9,028 nt of DNA, taken from contig MAXL01000137.1 of NCBI GenBank assembly GCA_001751005.1, forward strand, positions 1 through 9,028. Reading direction: 5' to 3'. Below, piece after piece: positions 1-6,256 of this stretch. The stretch comes from Desulfobacterales bacterium S5133MH16 (lineage in GTDB: Bacteria; Desulfobacterota; Desulfobacteria; Desulfobacterales; UBA11574). Within the stretch, counting starts at the first letter, position 1; every line of letters begins with the position of its first letter. The translations under genes were made by a program, and so were the position numbers. The notes below the pieces were generated by a model. The model was not told where the DNA came from. It ran no database searches and saw only the letters and a list, made by a program, of their open reading frames with translations.

Positions 1-423
1 TACGGAGCCGGGATGATGCCCACCGCCAGTGCCGTGGTCGGCGACACGGTCGATCTCGCCCGCAACCTGTTAACCGGGTCAAGAGGCCGGGTTCCGGTAC
101 TCTCATACCAGATGAATAATATCCGGAAAATTCCCGTTATGCCGGTTGATGAAATCAGAACGTATTATTATTTCAGGTTTGCCGCCATAGACCGGCCCGG
201 CGTGCTGTCAAAAGTATCGGGTATTCTGGGTGATTATGACATCAGCATAAAATCGGTGCACCAGAAAGGACGAAAAACCAAAGGCTCGGTACCCATTGTC
301 ATGCTCACCCACCTTGCCAAAGAAGCTGATGTACAAAAGGCGTTATCCGAAATTATGAATCTCGACGTTGTCAGTGCCAAACCTGTTCTCATAAGAATAG
401 AGGATGAAAACCAAGAAGATTAA
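1..423 (+). CDS. hom: Homoserine dehydrogenase, C-terminal part (5' end outside window)
   Basis: NAD(P)-dependent homoserine dehydrogenase reduces aspartate semialdehyde to homoserine, the branch point to threonine and methionine, in the cytoplasm. The frame is open from base 1 and reads YGAGMMPTASAVVGD, the conserved segment near the end of the catalytic domain, so the ATG at 13 is internal and the gene is cut by the window edge. After a linker, a C-terminal ACT domain begins at about base 166 (YYYFRFAAIDRPGVLSKVSG) and runs to the stop. In this family the ACT domain usually mediates feedback inhibition by threonine. The stop lies 19 bases before thrH, whose product acts on homoserine, so the two are very likely cotranscribed. 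The family assignment is confident; the cofactor preference cannot be judged because the Rossmann part is missing. Confidence 0.95.
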   Translation, partial: YGAGMMPTASAVVGDTVDLARNLLTGSRGRVPVLSYQMNNIRKIPVMPVDEIRTYYYFRFAAIDRPGVLSKVSGILGDYDISIKSVHQKGRKTKGSVPIVMLTHLAKEADVQKALSEIMNLDVVSAKPVLIRIEDENQED

Positions 424-442
424 TTTGCGAATGTGAGGTGTC

Positions 443-1057
443 ATGCATATTGTCTGCTCCGACCTGGAAGGAATATTTGTACCGGAAATATGGATAAATG
501 TGGCCGAAAAAACAGGCATTAAAGAACTCAGGCTTACAACGCGTGATATATCCGATTACGATGTCTTAATGAAACGACGTCTCGCAATCCTTGATAAAAA
601 CCGGCTCAAAATAGATGATATCCAAGCGGTGATCGCCACCATGGACCCTCTTGACGGGGCATTGGAATTTCTTGACTGGCTCAGGTCACGCATCCCGATC
701 ATCATTGTTTCCGATACATTTGACCAGTTTGCAGGTCCTTTGATGCAAAAGCTCGGGTGGCCCACACTTTTCTGTCACACGTTATCCATAAATCCAGACG
801 GTTCCATTGCCGGGTATAAACTGCGACAGAAAGACAGCAAGCGGGAAGCGGTGATTTCGTTAAAAAGTCTGAAATACGACACCATCGCTGTGGGGGATTC
901 TTACAATGATATTACCATGCTAAAACAAGCCGATGACGGCATTCTTTTTGATCCGCCTGAAAATGTGAAAAACGAATTCCCTGAGTTTCCGGTATCATAC
1001 AGCTATGACGATCTGAAACATATTATTCAACAAATACTGTCAGACGATTTTAAATAA
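443..1057 (+). CDS. thrH: ThrH-type phosphoserine phosphatase / homoserine phosphotransferase (HAD superfamily)
   Basis: ThrH of Pseudomonas dephosphorylates phosphoserine and can pass the phosphate to homoserine, giving O-phosphohomoserine for threonine synthase. The 204-residue length is typical. HAD motif I is D7-L-E9, with the second acidic residue being Glu as in ThrH. Motif II is S90-D91-T, a conserved Lys lies around residue 130, and motif IV is GDSYND at 151-156. The segment VPEIW and TTRDISDYDVLMKRRL, just after motif I, also read as ThrH rather than generic SerB. A ribosome binding site GAGGTG (435-440) precedes the ATG closely. Position directly after hom supports a role as the homoserine-phosphorylating step. 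It ends immediately before the next ATG (stop 1055-1057, start 1058), indicating translational coupling. Confidence 0.93.
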   Translation: MHIVCSDLEGIFVPEIWINVAEKTGIKELRLTTRDISDYDVLMKRRLAILDKNRLKIDDIQAVIATMDPLDGALEFLDWLRSRIPIIIVSDTFDQFAGPLMQKLGWPTLFCHTLSINPDGSIAGYKLRQKDSKREAVISLKSLKYDTIAVGDSYNDITMLKQADDGILFDPPENVKNEFPEFPVSYSYDDLKHIIQQILSDDFK

Positions 1058-1483
1058 ATGGAAAACTCTATGATTACCCACACAACCACATGCCGGGTCA
1101 TATACGGTGATACGGACAAAATGGGATTTGTTTATCATGCCAACTATTTTCGCTGGTTTGAAAGCGCTCGCTCCGAGATGTTCAGGTATTTGGGAGTTCC
1201 ATATAAATCAATCGAATCCAGGGGATTTTTTCTCCCCTTATCCGAGGTTCACTGTAAATTCAACTCTCCGTCCCAGTACGACGATATTTTACTTATAGAA
1301 ACTTCACTTGACACCCGTATCAAGGGAGGCATGAAGTTCGATTACCAAATTTTTAGCGAAGACGGTACCAAGCTCCTTGCCAAAGGATATACAAAACATG
1401 CGTGTGTAGACGCTAACGGCCGGGTTGTGCGCCCGCCAAAATTTTTGATGGAAGTTGTTGAAAAGCATCGCATTTCCAATTAA
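1058..1483 (+). CDS. Hot-dog acyl-CoA thioesterase, YbgC / 4-hydroxybenzoyl-CoA thioesterase family
   Basis: A single hot-dog domain of about 140 residues that would hydrolyse an acyl-CoA thioester in the cytoplasm. The family signature GDTDKMGFVYHANY lies at residues 17-30; the second Asp (D20) matches the catalytic Asp of YbgC and 4HBT, and YHANYF continues into the long helix FRWFESARSEMF. The C-terminal strands (GTKLLAKGYTKHACVD) are also typical. In many proteobacteria ybgC sits with tol-pal, but here it follows thrH with no gap. Its substrate is unknown: short-chain acyl-CoA, acyl-ACP or an aromatic CoA ester are all possible. The start at 1058 has no ribosome binding site and would depend on coupling to thrH. 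An ATG at 1070 with a weak TGGA upstream is an alternative that loses only four residues. Confidence 0.88.
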   Translation: MENSMITHTTTCRVIYGDTDKMGFVYHANYFRWFESARSEMFRYLGVPYKSIESRGFFLPLSEVHCKFNSPSQYDDILLIETSLDTRIKGGMKFDYQIFSEDGTKLLAKGYTKHACVDANGRVVRPPKFLMEVVEKHRISN

Positions 1484-1520
1484 CCCGATTTTTAATCTTT
1501 TCAAGAATAATTGATGCAGA

Positions 1521-1532
1521 TTTAAGCTTAAA
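1521..1532. promoter_or_regulatory. 12-bp perfect palindrome ahead of hldE
   Basis: TTTAAGCTTAAA is its own reverse complement and ends 13 bases before the hldE ATG, in a 62-bp gap without a clear ribosome binding site. It could be an operator or a chance AT-rich palindrome; no second copy was found near another gene in the window. Confidence 0.25.
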
Positions 1533-1545
1533 CTCAACTTAAACC

Positions 1546-3000
1546 ATGCCTATTGATATTTCAAAATTCGACAGATGCAATCTGCTTGTTGTGGGTGATT
1601 TGATGCTCGACGAATATCTCTGGGGTGAAGTGGATCGTATATCCCCGGAGGCGCCGGTCCAGGTGGTATCGATTAAAAACGAGGATTATGCCATGGGCGG
1701 CGCCGGCAATGTCGTTCACAACATCGTCGCTCTGGGCGCAAAAGTTACCGCGGTCGGAGTGATCGGCACGGGCAGAAATGGAGAGATTCTGCTCAATAAA
1801 TTCAAAGAGCTGGGAATCGATACGACCGGAATTATTCAGGAACCGGGCATGCCCACCACACAGAAGACGAGAGTTATTGCATCCCATCAGCATGTACTCA
1901 GGATCGACAGAGAAACAGATAAAACCATATCAGATTCAACCATAGATAAAATTACCAGATTCATAGAAGATAACATTGCCCATGTTGATGTGGTATTGAT
2001 TTCCGACTACGGAAAGGGACTGATTACCAAAAGGCTGCTGTCCGGGGTGATATCGGCTGCTCAAAACCACAAAAAGGTTACCATTGCAGATCCCAAAGGA
2101 CTCGATTTTTCAAAATACTCCGGTGTATCCCTGCTTACGCCGAACAAAAAAGAAGCGGCCCTGGCTTCGGGAATCGAAATCGTTGACGAGTCCACCCTGT
2201 TAAAAGCGGGGAACAAAATTCTTCAGACCGTGGGTCTGGATAAGCTTTTGATCACCTGCGGCAAGGACGGAATGGTTCTTTTTGATCAAAACAAAGAGCC
2301 ATACAAGGTCAGGGCCAAAGCACGACAGGTTTATGATGTGTCGGGCGCCGGGGATACGGTACTTTCAGTGTTTGGGCTTGCAATAGCGTCAGGCACTTCA
2401 TTTAAAGACGCTATGTCTATTGCCAATATCGCCGCCGGAATCGTAGTGGGCAAAGTTGGCACGGCAACGATTTCCGGACAAGAACTGGCCACGGCATTAA
2501 AGCCGTATGAAGACACCCTTTCATTTAAACATAAAAGTATATCCGAACTACCGGCTTTGATAGAAGAACTCAAGAAAAAAGGTAAGCGGGTTATATTGAC
2601 AAACGGTTGCTTCGACCTTTTACATGCGGGTCATATCATGCTTTTTTCCGCTTCAAAGGAGCTGGGAGATATCCTTATCGTTGCCATCGACGACGATGAA
2701 TCTGTAAAAACATTGAAAGGACCGGGAAGACCTGTACTCCATTCAAAAGAACGGGTCAGGATTTTAAGTGCCCTGGACGCTGTGGATTACGTTGTCGTTT
2801 TTTCCTCCCAAGAGCTAATCAAACTTATTGAAATCACACAACCGGATGTGCTGACCAAAGGCTCAAATTATACATCCAAGGAAGTTTTCGGGCGTGAACG
2901 TGTTGAAGCGCTTGGGGGAAAGGTGGTTCTGATTCCGGTTTCAGAAAATATTTCATCCACCCGCATTATCAACAATATTAAAAGCAGCAGACAGGATTAA
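1546..3000 (+). CDS. hldE: Bifunctional heptose 7-phosphate kinase / heptose 1-phosphate adenylyltransferase HldE
   Basis: HldE carries out two steps of ADP-L-glycero-D-manno-heptose synthesis for the LPS inner core: phosphorylation of heptose 7-phosphate at C1, and later adenylylation of heptose 1-phosphate. The 484 residues match the usual full-length fusion (about 475). The N-terminal ribokinase/PfkB domain (about 1-325) shows GGAGN at 51-55, DPKG at 182-185, TPNKKE at 198-203 and the catalytic GAGDT at 267-271 with D270 as base. The C-terminal nucleotidyltransferase domain (about 345-480) shows NGCFDLLHAGH at 353-363, including the HxGH motif, GRPV near 394-397, and SSTRI at 470-474. No residue looks lost. 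No obvious Shine-Dalgarno precedes the ATG. It follows the thioesterase by 62 bases and precedes yggU by 14, so it probably belongs to the same transcript. Its presence implies an outer membrane with heptose-containing LPS. Confidence 0.96.
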   Translation: MPIDISKFDRCNLLVVGDLMLDEYLWGEVDRISPEAPVQVVSIKNEDYAMGGAGNVVHNIVALGAKVTAVGVIGTGRNGEILLNKFKELGIDTTGIIQEPGMPTTQKTRVIASHQHVLRIDRETDKTISDSTIDKITRFIEDNIAHVDVVLISDYGKGLITKRLLSGVISAAQNHKKVTIADPKGLDFSKYSGVSLLTPNKKEAALASGIEIVDESTLLKAGNKILQTVGLDKLLITCGKDGMVLFDQNKEPYKVRAKARQVYDVSGAGDTVLSVFGLAIASGTSFKDAMSIANIAAGIVVGKVGTATISGQELATALKPYEDTLSFKHKSISELPALIEELKKKGKRVILTNGCFDLLHAGHIMLFSASKELGDILIVAIDDDESVKTLKGPGRPVLHSKERVRILSALDAVDYVVVFSSQELIKLIEITQPDVLTKGSNYTSKEVFGRERVEALGGKVVLIPVSENISSTRIINNIKSSRQD

Positions 3001-3014
3001 TACTGTTAAGGAAA

Positions 3015-3335
3015 ATGCCATTTCTACAGGAAAAGAGTAACGGAATTATGCTCAAAGTTTTTACTCAGCCCCGGTCCTCTAAAAACATGATTGCCGGACT
3101 ACATGCCGATGCCCTTAAAATCAAGCTGACGGCGCCTCCTGTGGATGGTGCGGCCAACAAGATGTGTATTGAATATCTTGCAAAATGGCTAAAGGTTCCC
3201 AAATCATCCATTGAAATAGTATCGGGACATAAAAGCCGGACAAAGCGGCTGCTTTTGAGATACAAAGATGAAAAAAATGCCGCCGGAGCCGAGGCTGCAC
3301 GTATCAGGTCTTTGATATCCTCGTTAATAGGCTAA
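3015..3335 (+). CDS. yggU: DUF167 / YggU family protein
   Basis: A 106-residue member of the DUF167 (UPF0235, YggU) family, small cytoplasmic proteins of unknown function that are widespread in bacteria and archaea. The core reads VFTQPRSSKN near the start, then the hallmark LTAPPVDGAANKMCIEYLA and VSGHKSRTKRL. A short Ala-rich and Arg-containing tail (about residues 90-106) follows the conserved core and is probably variable. TAAGGA at 3007-3012 sits only two bases before the ATG, which is tight; an in-frame ATG at 3048 is possible but would remove the first strand, so 3015 is preferred. It lies 14 bases after hldE and probably ends that operon, since the tRNA promoter starts nine bases after its stop. 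Confidence 0.88.
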   Translation: MPFLQEKSNGIMLKVFTQPRSSKNMIAGLHADALKIKLTAPPVDGAANKMCIEYLAKWLKVPKSSIEIVSGHKSRTKRLLLRYKDEKNAAGAEAARIRSLISSLIG

Positions 3336-3343
3336 AAAACATC

Positions 3344-3372
3344 TTGACATATTTTTTATATATGGTTATTAA
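3344..3372 (+). promoter_or_regulatory. Sigma-70-type promoter for the initiator tRNA
   Basis: A perfect -35 box TTGACA lies at 3344-3349. A 17-base spacer leads to TATTAA at 3367-3372 as the -10 box (4 of 6 matches). TAATAT at 3370-3375 is a better-looking hexamer but at a 20-base spacing. The predicted transcription start is about 14 bases before the mature tRNA 5' end. The promoter sits directly behind the yggU stop, so the tRNA has its own transcription unit. Confidence 0.7.
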
Positions 3373-3392
3373 TATTGTTTGCAATTAATTGA

Positions 3393-3469
<77 letters not shown>

Positions 3470-3477
3470 ATAAAAAC

Positions 3478-3510
3478 AAGGGCTTAGATAAATGTCTAAG
3501 TCCTTTTTTC
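3478..3510 (+). terminator. Intrinsic terminator of the tRNA unit
   Basis: An 11-bp stem (3478-3488 with 3495-3505, one G-T wobble) closes a six-base loop TAAATG. The 3' half of the stem runs into a T tract, with T at 3504-3509. It starts nine bases after the tRNA CCA end, so it is the natural end of the tRNA transcript and separates it from the nitroreductase gene. Confidence 0.88.
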
Positions 3511-3603
3511 TTATATCAAATGGGGAATACCCAACACTATGCCTAACACAACTGAAAGAAACTGAAGTAAATCAGAATAAACTGTCATATTAGGAATTGA
3601 ATT

Positions 3604-4428
3604 ATGAGTCTGTTAACCGTAGATCAAGAAAAATGTGAGCATGATGGTATTTGTGCTGAAGTTTGCCCTGCGGGAATCATCGAATTTAAAGACAGAGATG
3701 CTTTCCCCACCCTTGTCGATGGCGGAGATAAACTGTGTATCAGATGTGGACATTGTGTGGCGATTTGTCCACACGGTGCCATGTCTCACGCAAATATGAA
3801 ACCAGAAGAGTGCCCATCAGTAAATGATGACTGGTTATTTGGTCCAGAACAAGTCGAGCACTTTTTGCGGTATCGAAGATCTATAAGGAATTACAAGAAA
3901 AAGCAGGTTGAGCAAGAGGTTCTGACAAAATTAATTAATGCAGCACGATTTGCCCCCTCCGGACACAACCGCCAACCTGTCAGATGGCTGGTTATATATG
4001 AAAGGGATGATGTCCAACGAATGGCTGGATTTGTTATTGATTGGATGCGACACTTAATTAAAGAAGATTCTCCACTCGTTGCTGCAATGAACCTGAATCG
4101 AGTCGTTGCTTTCTGGGAAAGGGGAAATGACCCCATATGCAGAAATGCACCACATGTTATCATTACCTATGCCCATAAAGATGATGTAACAGCGCCAACT
4201 GCTTGTACTATTGCCTTAACATACTTAGAACTGGCTGCATCGTCTTTTGACCTTGGAGCATGTTGGGCTGGTTATCTTAATGCAGCAGCAACTTTCTGGC
4301 CGCCAATGCAAGAGGAACTGGGACTCCCTGAAGAAAATATTAACTTCGGAGCAATGATGGTAGGTTATCCGAAATTCAAATATCATAGGCTGCCGCTCAG
4401 AAATGATGCCGAGATAATGTGGCGTTAA
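3604..4428 (+). CDS. Nitroreductase family protein with N-terminal two-cluster ferredoxin domain
   Basis: A 274-residue fusion of a bacterial 2x[Fe-S] ferredoxin domain (about 1-60) and a flavin nitroreductase domain (about 82-274). The second cluster motif is canonical, C45-x2-C48-x2-C51-x3-C55-P. The first is C11-x2-D14-x2-C17-x3-C21-P, with Asp in place of the second Cys. The nitroreductase part has RRSIRNYK (91-98) and RFAPSGHNRQPVRWLV (about 115-130), typical FMN-phosphate and substrate-side segments, and the family usually binds FMN at a dimer interface. It probably passes electrons from a reduced donor through the clusters to FMN; the substrate is unknown. No signal peptide is seen, so it should be cytoplasmic. 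AGGA at 3592-3595 stands eight bases before the ATG, a good ribosome binding site. The gene stands alone, after a terminator and before a long non-coding stretch. Confidence 0.92.
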   Translation: MSLLTVDQEKCEHDGICAEVCPAGIIEFKDRDAFPTLVDGGDKLCIRCGHCVAICPHGAMSHANMKPEECPSVNDDWLFGPEQVEHFLRYRRSIRNYKKKQVEQEVLTKLINAARFAPSGHNRQPVRWLVIYERDDVQRMAGFVIDWMRHLIKEDSPLVAAMNLNRVVAFWERGNDPICRNAPHVIITYAHKDDVTAPTACTIALTYLELAASSFDLGACWAGYLNAAATFWPPMQEELGLPEENINFGAMMVGYPKFKYHRLPLRNDAEIMWR

Positions 4429-4440
4429 AGCTGGGGCTTT
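4427..4440 (+). terminator. Weak hairpin at the nitroreductase stop codon
   Basis: AAAGC and GCTTT form a five-base-pair stem around the loop TGGG, overlapping the stop codon. No T tract follows, so it is at best a weak terminator or a 3'-end stabiliser. Confidence 0.25.
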
Positions 4441-4529
4441 CTATGCTTAATATGTTATTCACGGCAGGGGCCAGGGACGCACTTTTGGGCACCGGTTGGC
4501 TATCGCGTGGTATATTATGTAAAATACTT

Positions 4530-4576
4530 CATAGATATCATGTAATTTATCCCACAATTACATAATTTATTCTATG
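4530..4576. repeat. Nested imperfect inverted repeat
   Basis: ATGTAATT (4540-4547) and AATTACAT (4556-4563) form a perfect 8-bp stem with an eight-base loop. CATAGA (4530-4535) and TCTATG (4571-4576) form a second outer 6-bp stem across small unpaired bulges. No T tract follows, so it is not an obvious terminator. Confidence 0.5.
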
Positions 4577-4648
4577 AGTTTGCACGGCTATTCTTTTTAT
4601 ACAATTGATGTAACTATTTAATATCTATACCATAACAGATATAAATAT

Positions 4649-4686
4649 TTTTTGCACGATTTTTTTGCAATTTTTGCACGATTTTT
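4649..4686. repeat. Two-copy T-rich direct repeat, period 22
   Basis: The 16-mer TTTTTGCACGATTTTT occurs at 4649-4664 and again at 4671-4686, exactly 22 bases apart, about two helical turns. Such spacing is compatible with paired binding of a protein on one DNA face, but two copies may also be replication slippage. Confidence 0.5.
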
Positions 4687-4743
4687 GCTCAACAAATAAT
4701 TTAGTTGGGGAAAACTTTTTATCGTTTTCTAAACTCCTTTGTA

Positions 4744-4812
4744 ACAGCCTGGGTCGTTAACCAATAACTTGTGAGAGAAAATGTAGCCTCCCACTGATGC
4801 GGCCCAGGCTGT
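4744..4812. repeat. Long nested hairpin, 13-bp outer stem
   Basis: ACAGCCTGGG (4744-4753) is the exact reverse complement of CCCAGGCTGT (4803-4812). Pairing continues inward through a wobble and two more pairs to 4756/4800, making a 13-bp stem. The loop contains a second hairpin: GTGAGAG starting near 4771 can pair with CTCCCAC near 4788-4794 with one mismatch. No T tract follows, which argues against a terminator. As RNA or single-stranded DNA it would fold into a stable nested stem-loop. Confidence 0.6.
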
Positions 4813-4903
4813 CAACTCTATATCCGGAACAAGCCAAAAAGCTCACTCTGATTTACGACACCGAAACCTTTGAAAAATGCATATTTTTGTTCGAGTTCAA
4901 GGG

Positions 4904-4971
4904 CAATTCTGCAGGACAGCAGAATTGGACAGCTGTCAAGCTGCCCGCAAGGGCGAGGTGCATGGACGCCC
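4904..4971. repeat. Cluster of hairpins and a 10-bp palindrome
   Basis: In order: CAATTCTGC (4904-4912) pairs perfectly with GCAGAATTG (4919-4927) over a six-base loop. GACAGCTGTC (4928-4937) is a perfect palindrome. GCCC (4943-4946) pairs with GGGC (4951-4954) over a GCAA loop of the GNRA type. The same GGGC plus the next G (4951-4955) can instead pair with CGCCC (4967-4971). Four dyads within 68 bases in an otherwise AT-rich gap suggest a folded RNA or mobile-element end. Confidence 0.55.
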
Positions 4972-5110
4972 CGAGTCAACGCGAAAATTTTAACCACACC
5001 ACCACGTCACCGCTGCAAGCATCTTCAAGTAAATTGAACTATATACTCTCTATTCAGACAGTCTTTGTCAATATTTTATTAAGTACAATATACTGTTTTT
5101 TCTAATATTC

Positions 5111-5139
5111 TTGACATTTTCACTGATTATTGTAAAGAT
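5111..5139 (+). promoter_or_regulatory. Possible promoter of the rhodanese operon
   Basis: A perfect TTGACA lies at 5111-5116. The matching -10 region is poor: TAAAGA at 5133-5138 (16-base spacing) has three consensus matches. It lies about 85 bases before the likely rhodanese ATG in an AT-rich leader, the right place for the operon promoter. Confidence 0.4.
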
Positions 5140-5223
5140 TTTTTCTTCATTGCTGGTGCGCAACTTGAATTATTGTATTATTATGTTTAGGAATAGGCGA
5201 GAGAGAGGTTGAGGAAAAAATCT

Positions 5224-5763
5224 ATGGCAATATTCAGATCTGTTGAGAAGAATAAAGAAAAAATATACAAAGCAACCTATTTTCAAGTCGCCTGGCAGGC
5301 ATGCGCAATGTTCGCTTTATCAATTCTGCTGGCGTTTGTCATCAATCAGCTTCGATCTGACCGGTTTCCGCTGATGGGGAACTGGTCTATTAAAGCCAAG
5401 CACACAACGCCTGACGGTGATCGCCTGGATATTTCTTTTGAGAAAGCCAAAAAATTATTTATGGAAAAGTCAGCGCTGTTCATAGATGCCCGTTCTATGG
5501 ATGAGTATGTAAAAGGACATATTCTGGGTGCACGCTGTCTGCCCTTGCATGATGTTGACCGGCGGTTTATTGAGGTTACAGAAGATATTTCGCCGGATAC
5601 ATTGATCATTACCTATTGCGAAGGAGCAACCTGTGAGCTGAGCTGTGACCTGGCATTGTTTTTGCTGGATATGGGTTTTAATAATGTCCGGGTGCTGCTG
5701 GACGGCTGGACGGAATGGACGAAGGGCCACCTTCCTGTTGAAAAAGGAAATACCGTGTCCTGA
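5224..5763 (+). CDS. Membrane-anchored rhodanese-like sulfurtransferase
   Basis: A single-domain rhodanese tethered to the inner membrane. One hydrophobic helix (about residues 22-41, WQACAMFALSILLAFVI) follows a basic N-terminus. The rhodanese domain starts near residue 70 with DISFEKAKKLF, the DAR strand at 88-90 (FIDARSMDEYVKGHILGA), and the active-site loop YCEGATCE with the putative catalytic Cys at 132 and a second Cys at 137. It closes with LLDGWTEWTKGHLPVE. Rhodaneses carry sulfur as a Cys persulfide; the second Cys at the loop end could allow a disulfide instead. The domain's side of the membrane is not certain: the basic N-terminus predicts N-in, C-out, placing it in the periplasm. 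The start is set at ATG 5224 because GAGG (5211-5214) stands nine bases ahead; a TTG at 5209 would touch its own purine tract. It is followed by the MauE-like gene. Confidence 0.85.
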   Translation: MAIFRSVEKNKEKIYKATYFQVAWQACAMFALSILLAFVINQLRSDRFPLMGNWSIKAKHTTPDGDRLDISFEKAKKLFMEKSALFIDARSMDEYVKGHILGARCLPLHDVDRRFIEVTEDISPDTLIITYCEGATCELSCDLALFLLDMGFNNVRVLLDGWTEWTKGHLPVEKGNTVS

Positions 5764-5802
5764 ATTTTACAAGTGTGAAATTTGCCAAAAGAAGGAAAAA
5801 AC

Positions 5803-6228
5803 TTGAGTCCACATCGGATGCTAACACTATCTGCCAGATTCATATTAGGCGGAGTCTTTGTTTATGCCAGTTTCGACAAAATCCTGCACCCGGCAGCATT
5901 TGCAGAGGCGGTCTATAATTATCAAATCCTGCCGGACGGACTTATAAATCTAACGGCAATTGTATTGCCCTGCCTGGAACTTGTTCTGGGAATTTTTCTT
6001 ATTATCAATTTCTGGATGCCCGGAACAGTTGTCATGATCAATCTTTTTTTAATGACGTTTATCGGCGCCCTGCTGTTTAACATGGCACGCGGGCTGAATA
6101 TCAACTGCGGTTGCTTTTCTACCACTGCTGTTGAAAGTTCAATGAACATCTTGACTGTTTTACGGGATACATCCTTTCTTGCAATAGCTGTTTATCTCCT
6201 ATATGCAATTTTTTTCTCTAGAAAATAA
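5803..6228 (+). CDS. MauE/DoxX-like redox-associated membrane protein
   Basis: A 141-residue inner-membrane protein with four hydrophobic helices (about 8-25, 48-70, 75-94 and 120-138). The opening RFILGGVFVYASFDKILHP with VYNYQILP, and the third-helix exit RGLNINCGCFS, are the pattern of the MauE/DoxX group. The CGC motif (Cys 102 and 104) lies just after a helix and is the likely redox-active pair. MauE is needed for maturation of methylamine dehydrogenase, thought to involve disulfide formation; relatives occur in many bacteria without that enzyme. The start is placed at TTG 5803, because AAGAAGGA (5789-5796) stands at the right distance. The first TTG of the frame, 5782, lies upstream of that ribosome binding site. 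The gene begins 39 bases after the rhodanese stop, so cotranscription and a joint role in envelope thiol or sulfur chemistry are likely inferences. Confidence 0.85.
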   Translation: MSPHRMLTLSARFILGGVFVYASFDKILHPAAFAEAVYNYQILPDGLINLTAIVLPCLELVLGIFLIINFWMPGTVVMINLFLMTFIGALLFNMARGLNINCGCFSTTAVESSMNILTVLRDTSFLAIAVYLLYAIFFSRK

Positions 6229-6256
6229 AATAACAAATATCCCCGAAATTCCATTT

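Larger units (their letters stand above)
4429..5208. other. 780-bp gene-less stretch with repeats and hairpins
   Basis: No convincing gene was found on either strand. The left third (4429-4740) is AT-rich and holds a nested inverted repeat (4530-4576), a TATCT/AGATA hairpin near 4622-4641 and a T-rich direct repeat (4649-4686). From 4744 to about 4985 the base composition becomes clearly GC-richer and several stable hairpins follow each other. From about 5000 the sequence is AT-rich again up to the promoter-like TTGACA at 5111. The longest plus-strand frame here (4797-5105) begins inside a hairpin, has no ribosome binding site and resembles no family I recognise. The composition step and dense dyads suggest a structured RNA or the remains of a small mobile element between nitroreductase and rhodanese. 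Confidence 0.6.

Noticed and set aside
13..423. Complete small ACT-domain gene starting at ATG 13
   Set aside because: The frame is open to base 1 and the residues before and after the ATG match the interior of homoserine dehydrogenase, so it is a truncated longer gene.
1561..1893. Antisense open frame within hldE (and similar shadows in thrH, yggU, nitroreductase and rhodanese genes)
   Set aside because: They lie wholly opposite strong, family-matching genes and their translations show no domain.
3511..3603. Promoter of the nitroreductase gene
   Set aside because: A promoter must exist after the terminator, but no pair of boxes with acceptable spacing stood out; only the ribosome binding site is clear.
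4827..4998. Minus-strand open frame through the hairpin island (reads VVKIFALTRGVHAPRP)
   Set aside because: No start codon with a ribosome binding site and no recognisable family; the openness is probably chance in a short region.
4797..5105. Plus-strand open frame of 102 codons
   Set aside because: It begins inside the long hairpin, has no ribosome binding site, runs from a GC-rich dyad region into AT-rich sequence, and its translation shows no recognisable domain.
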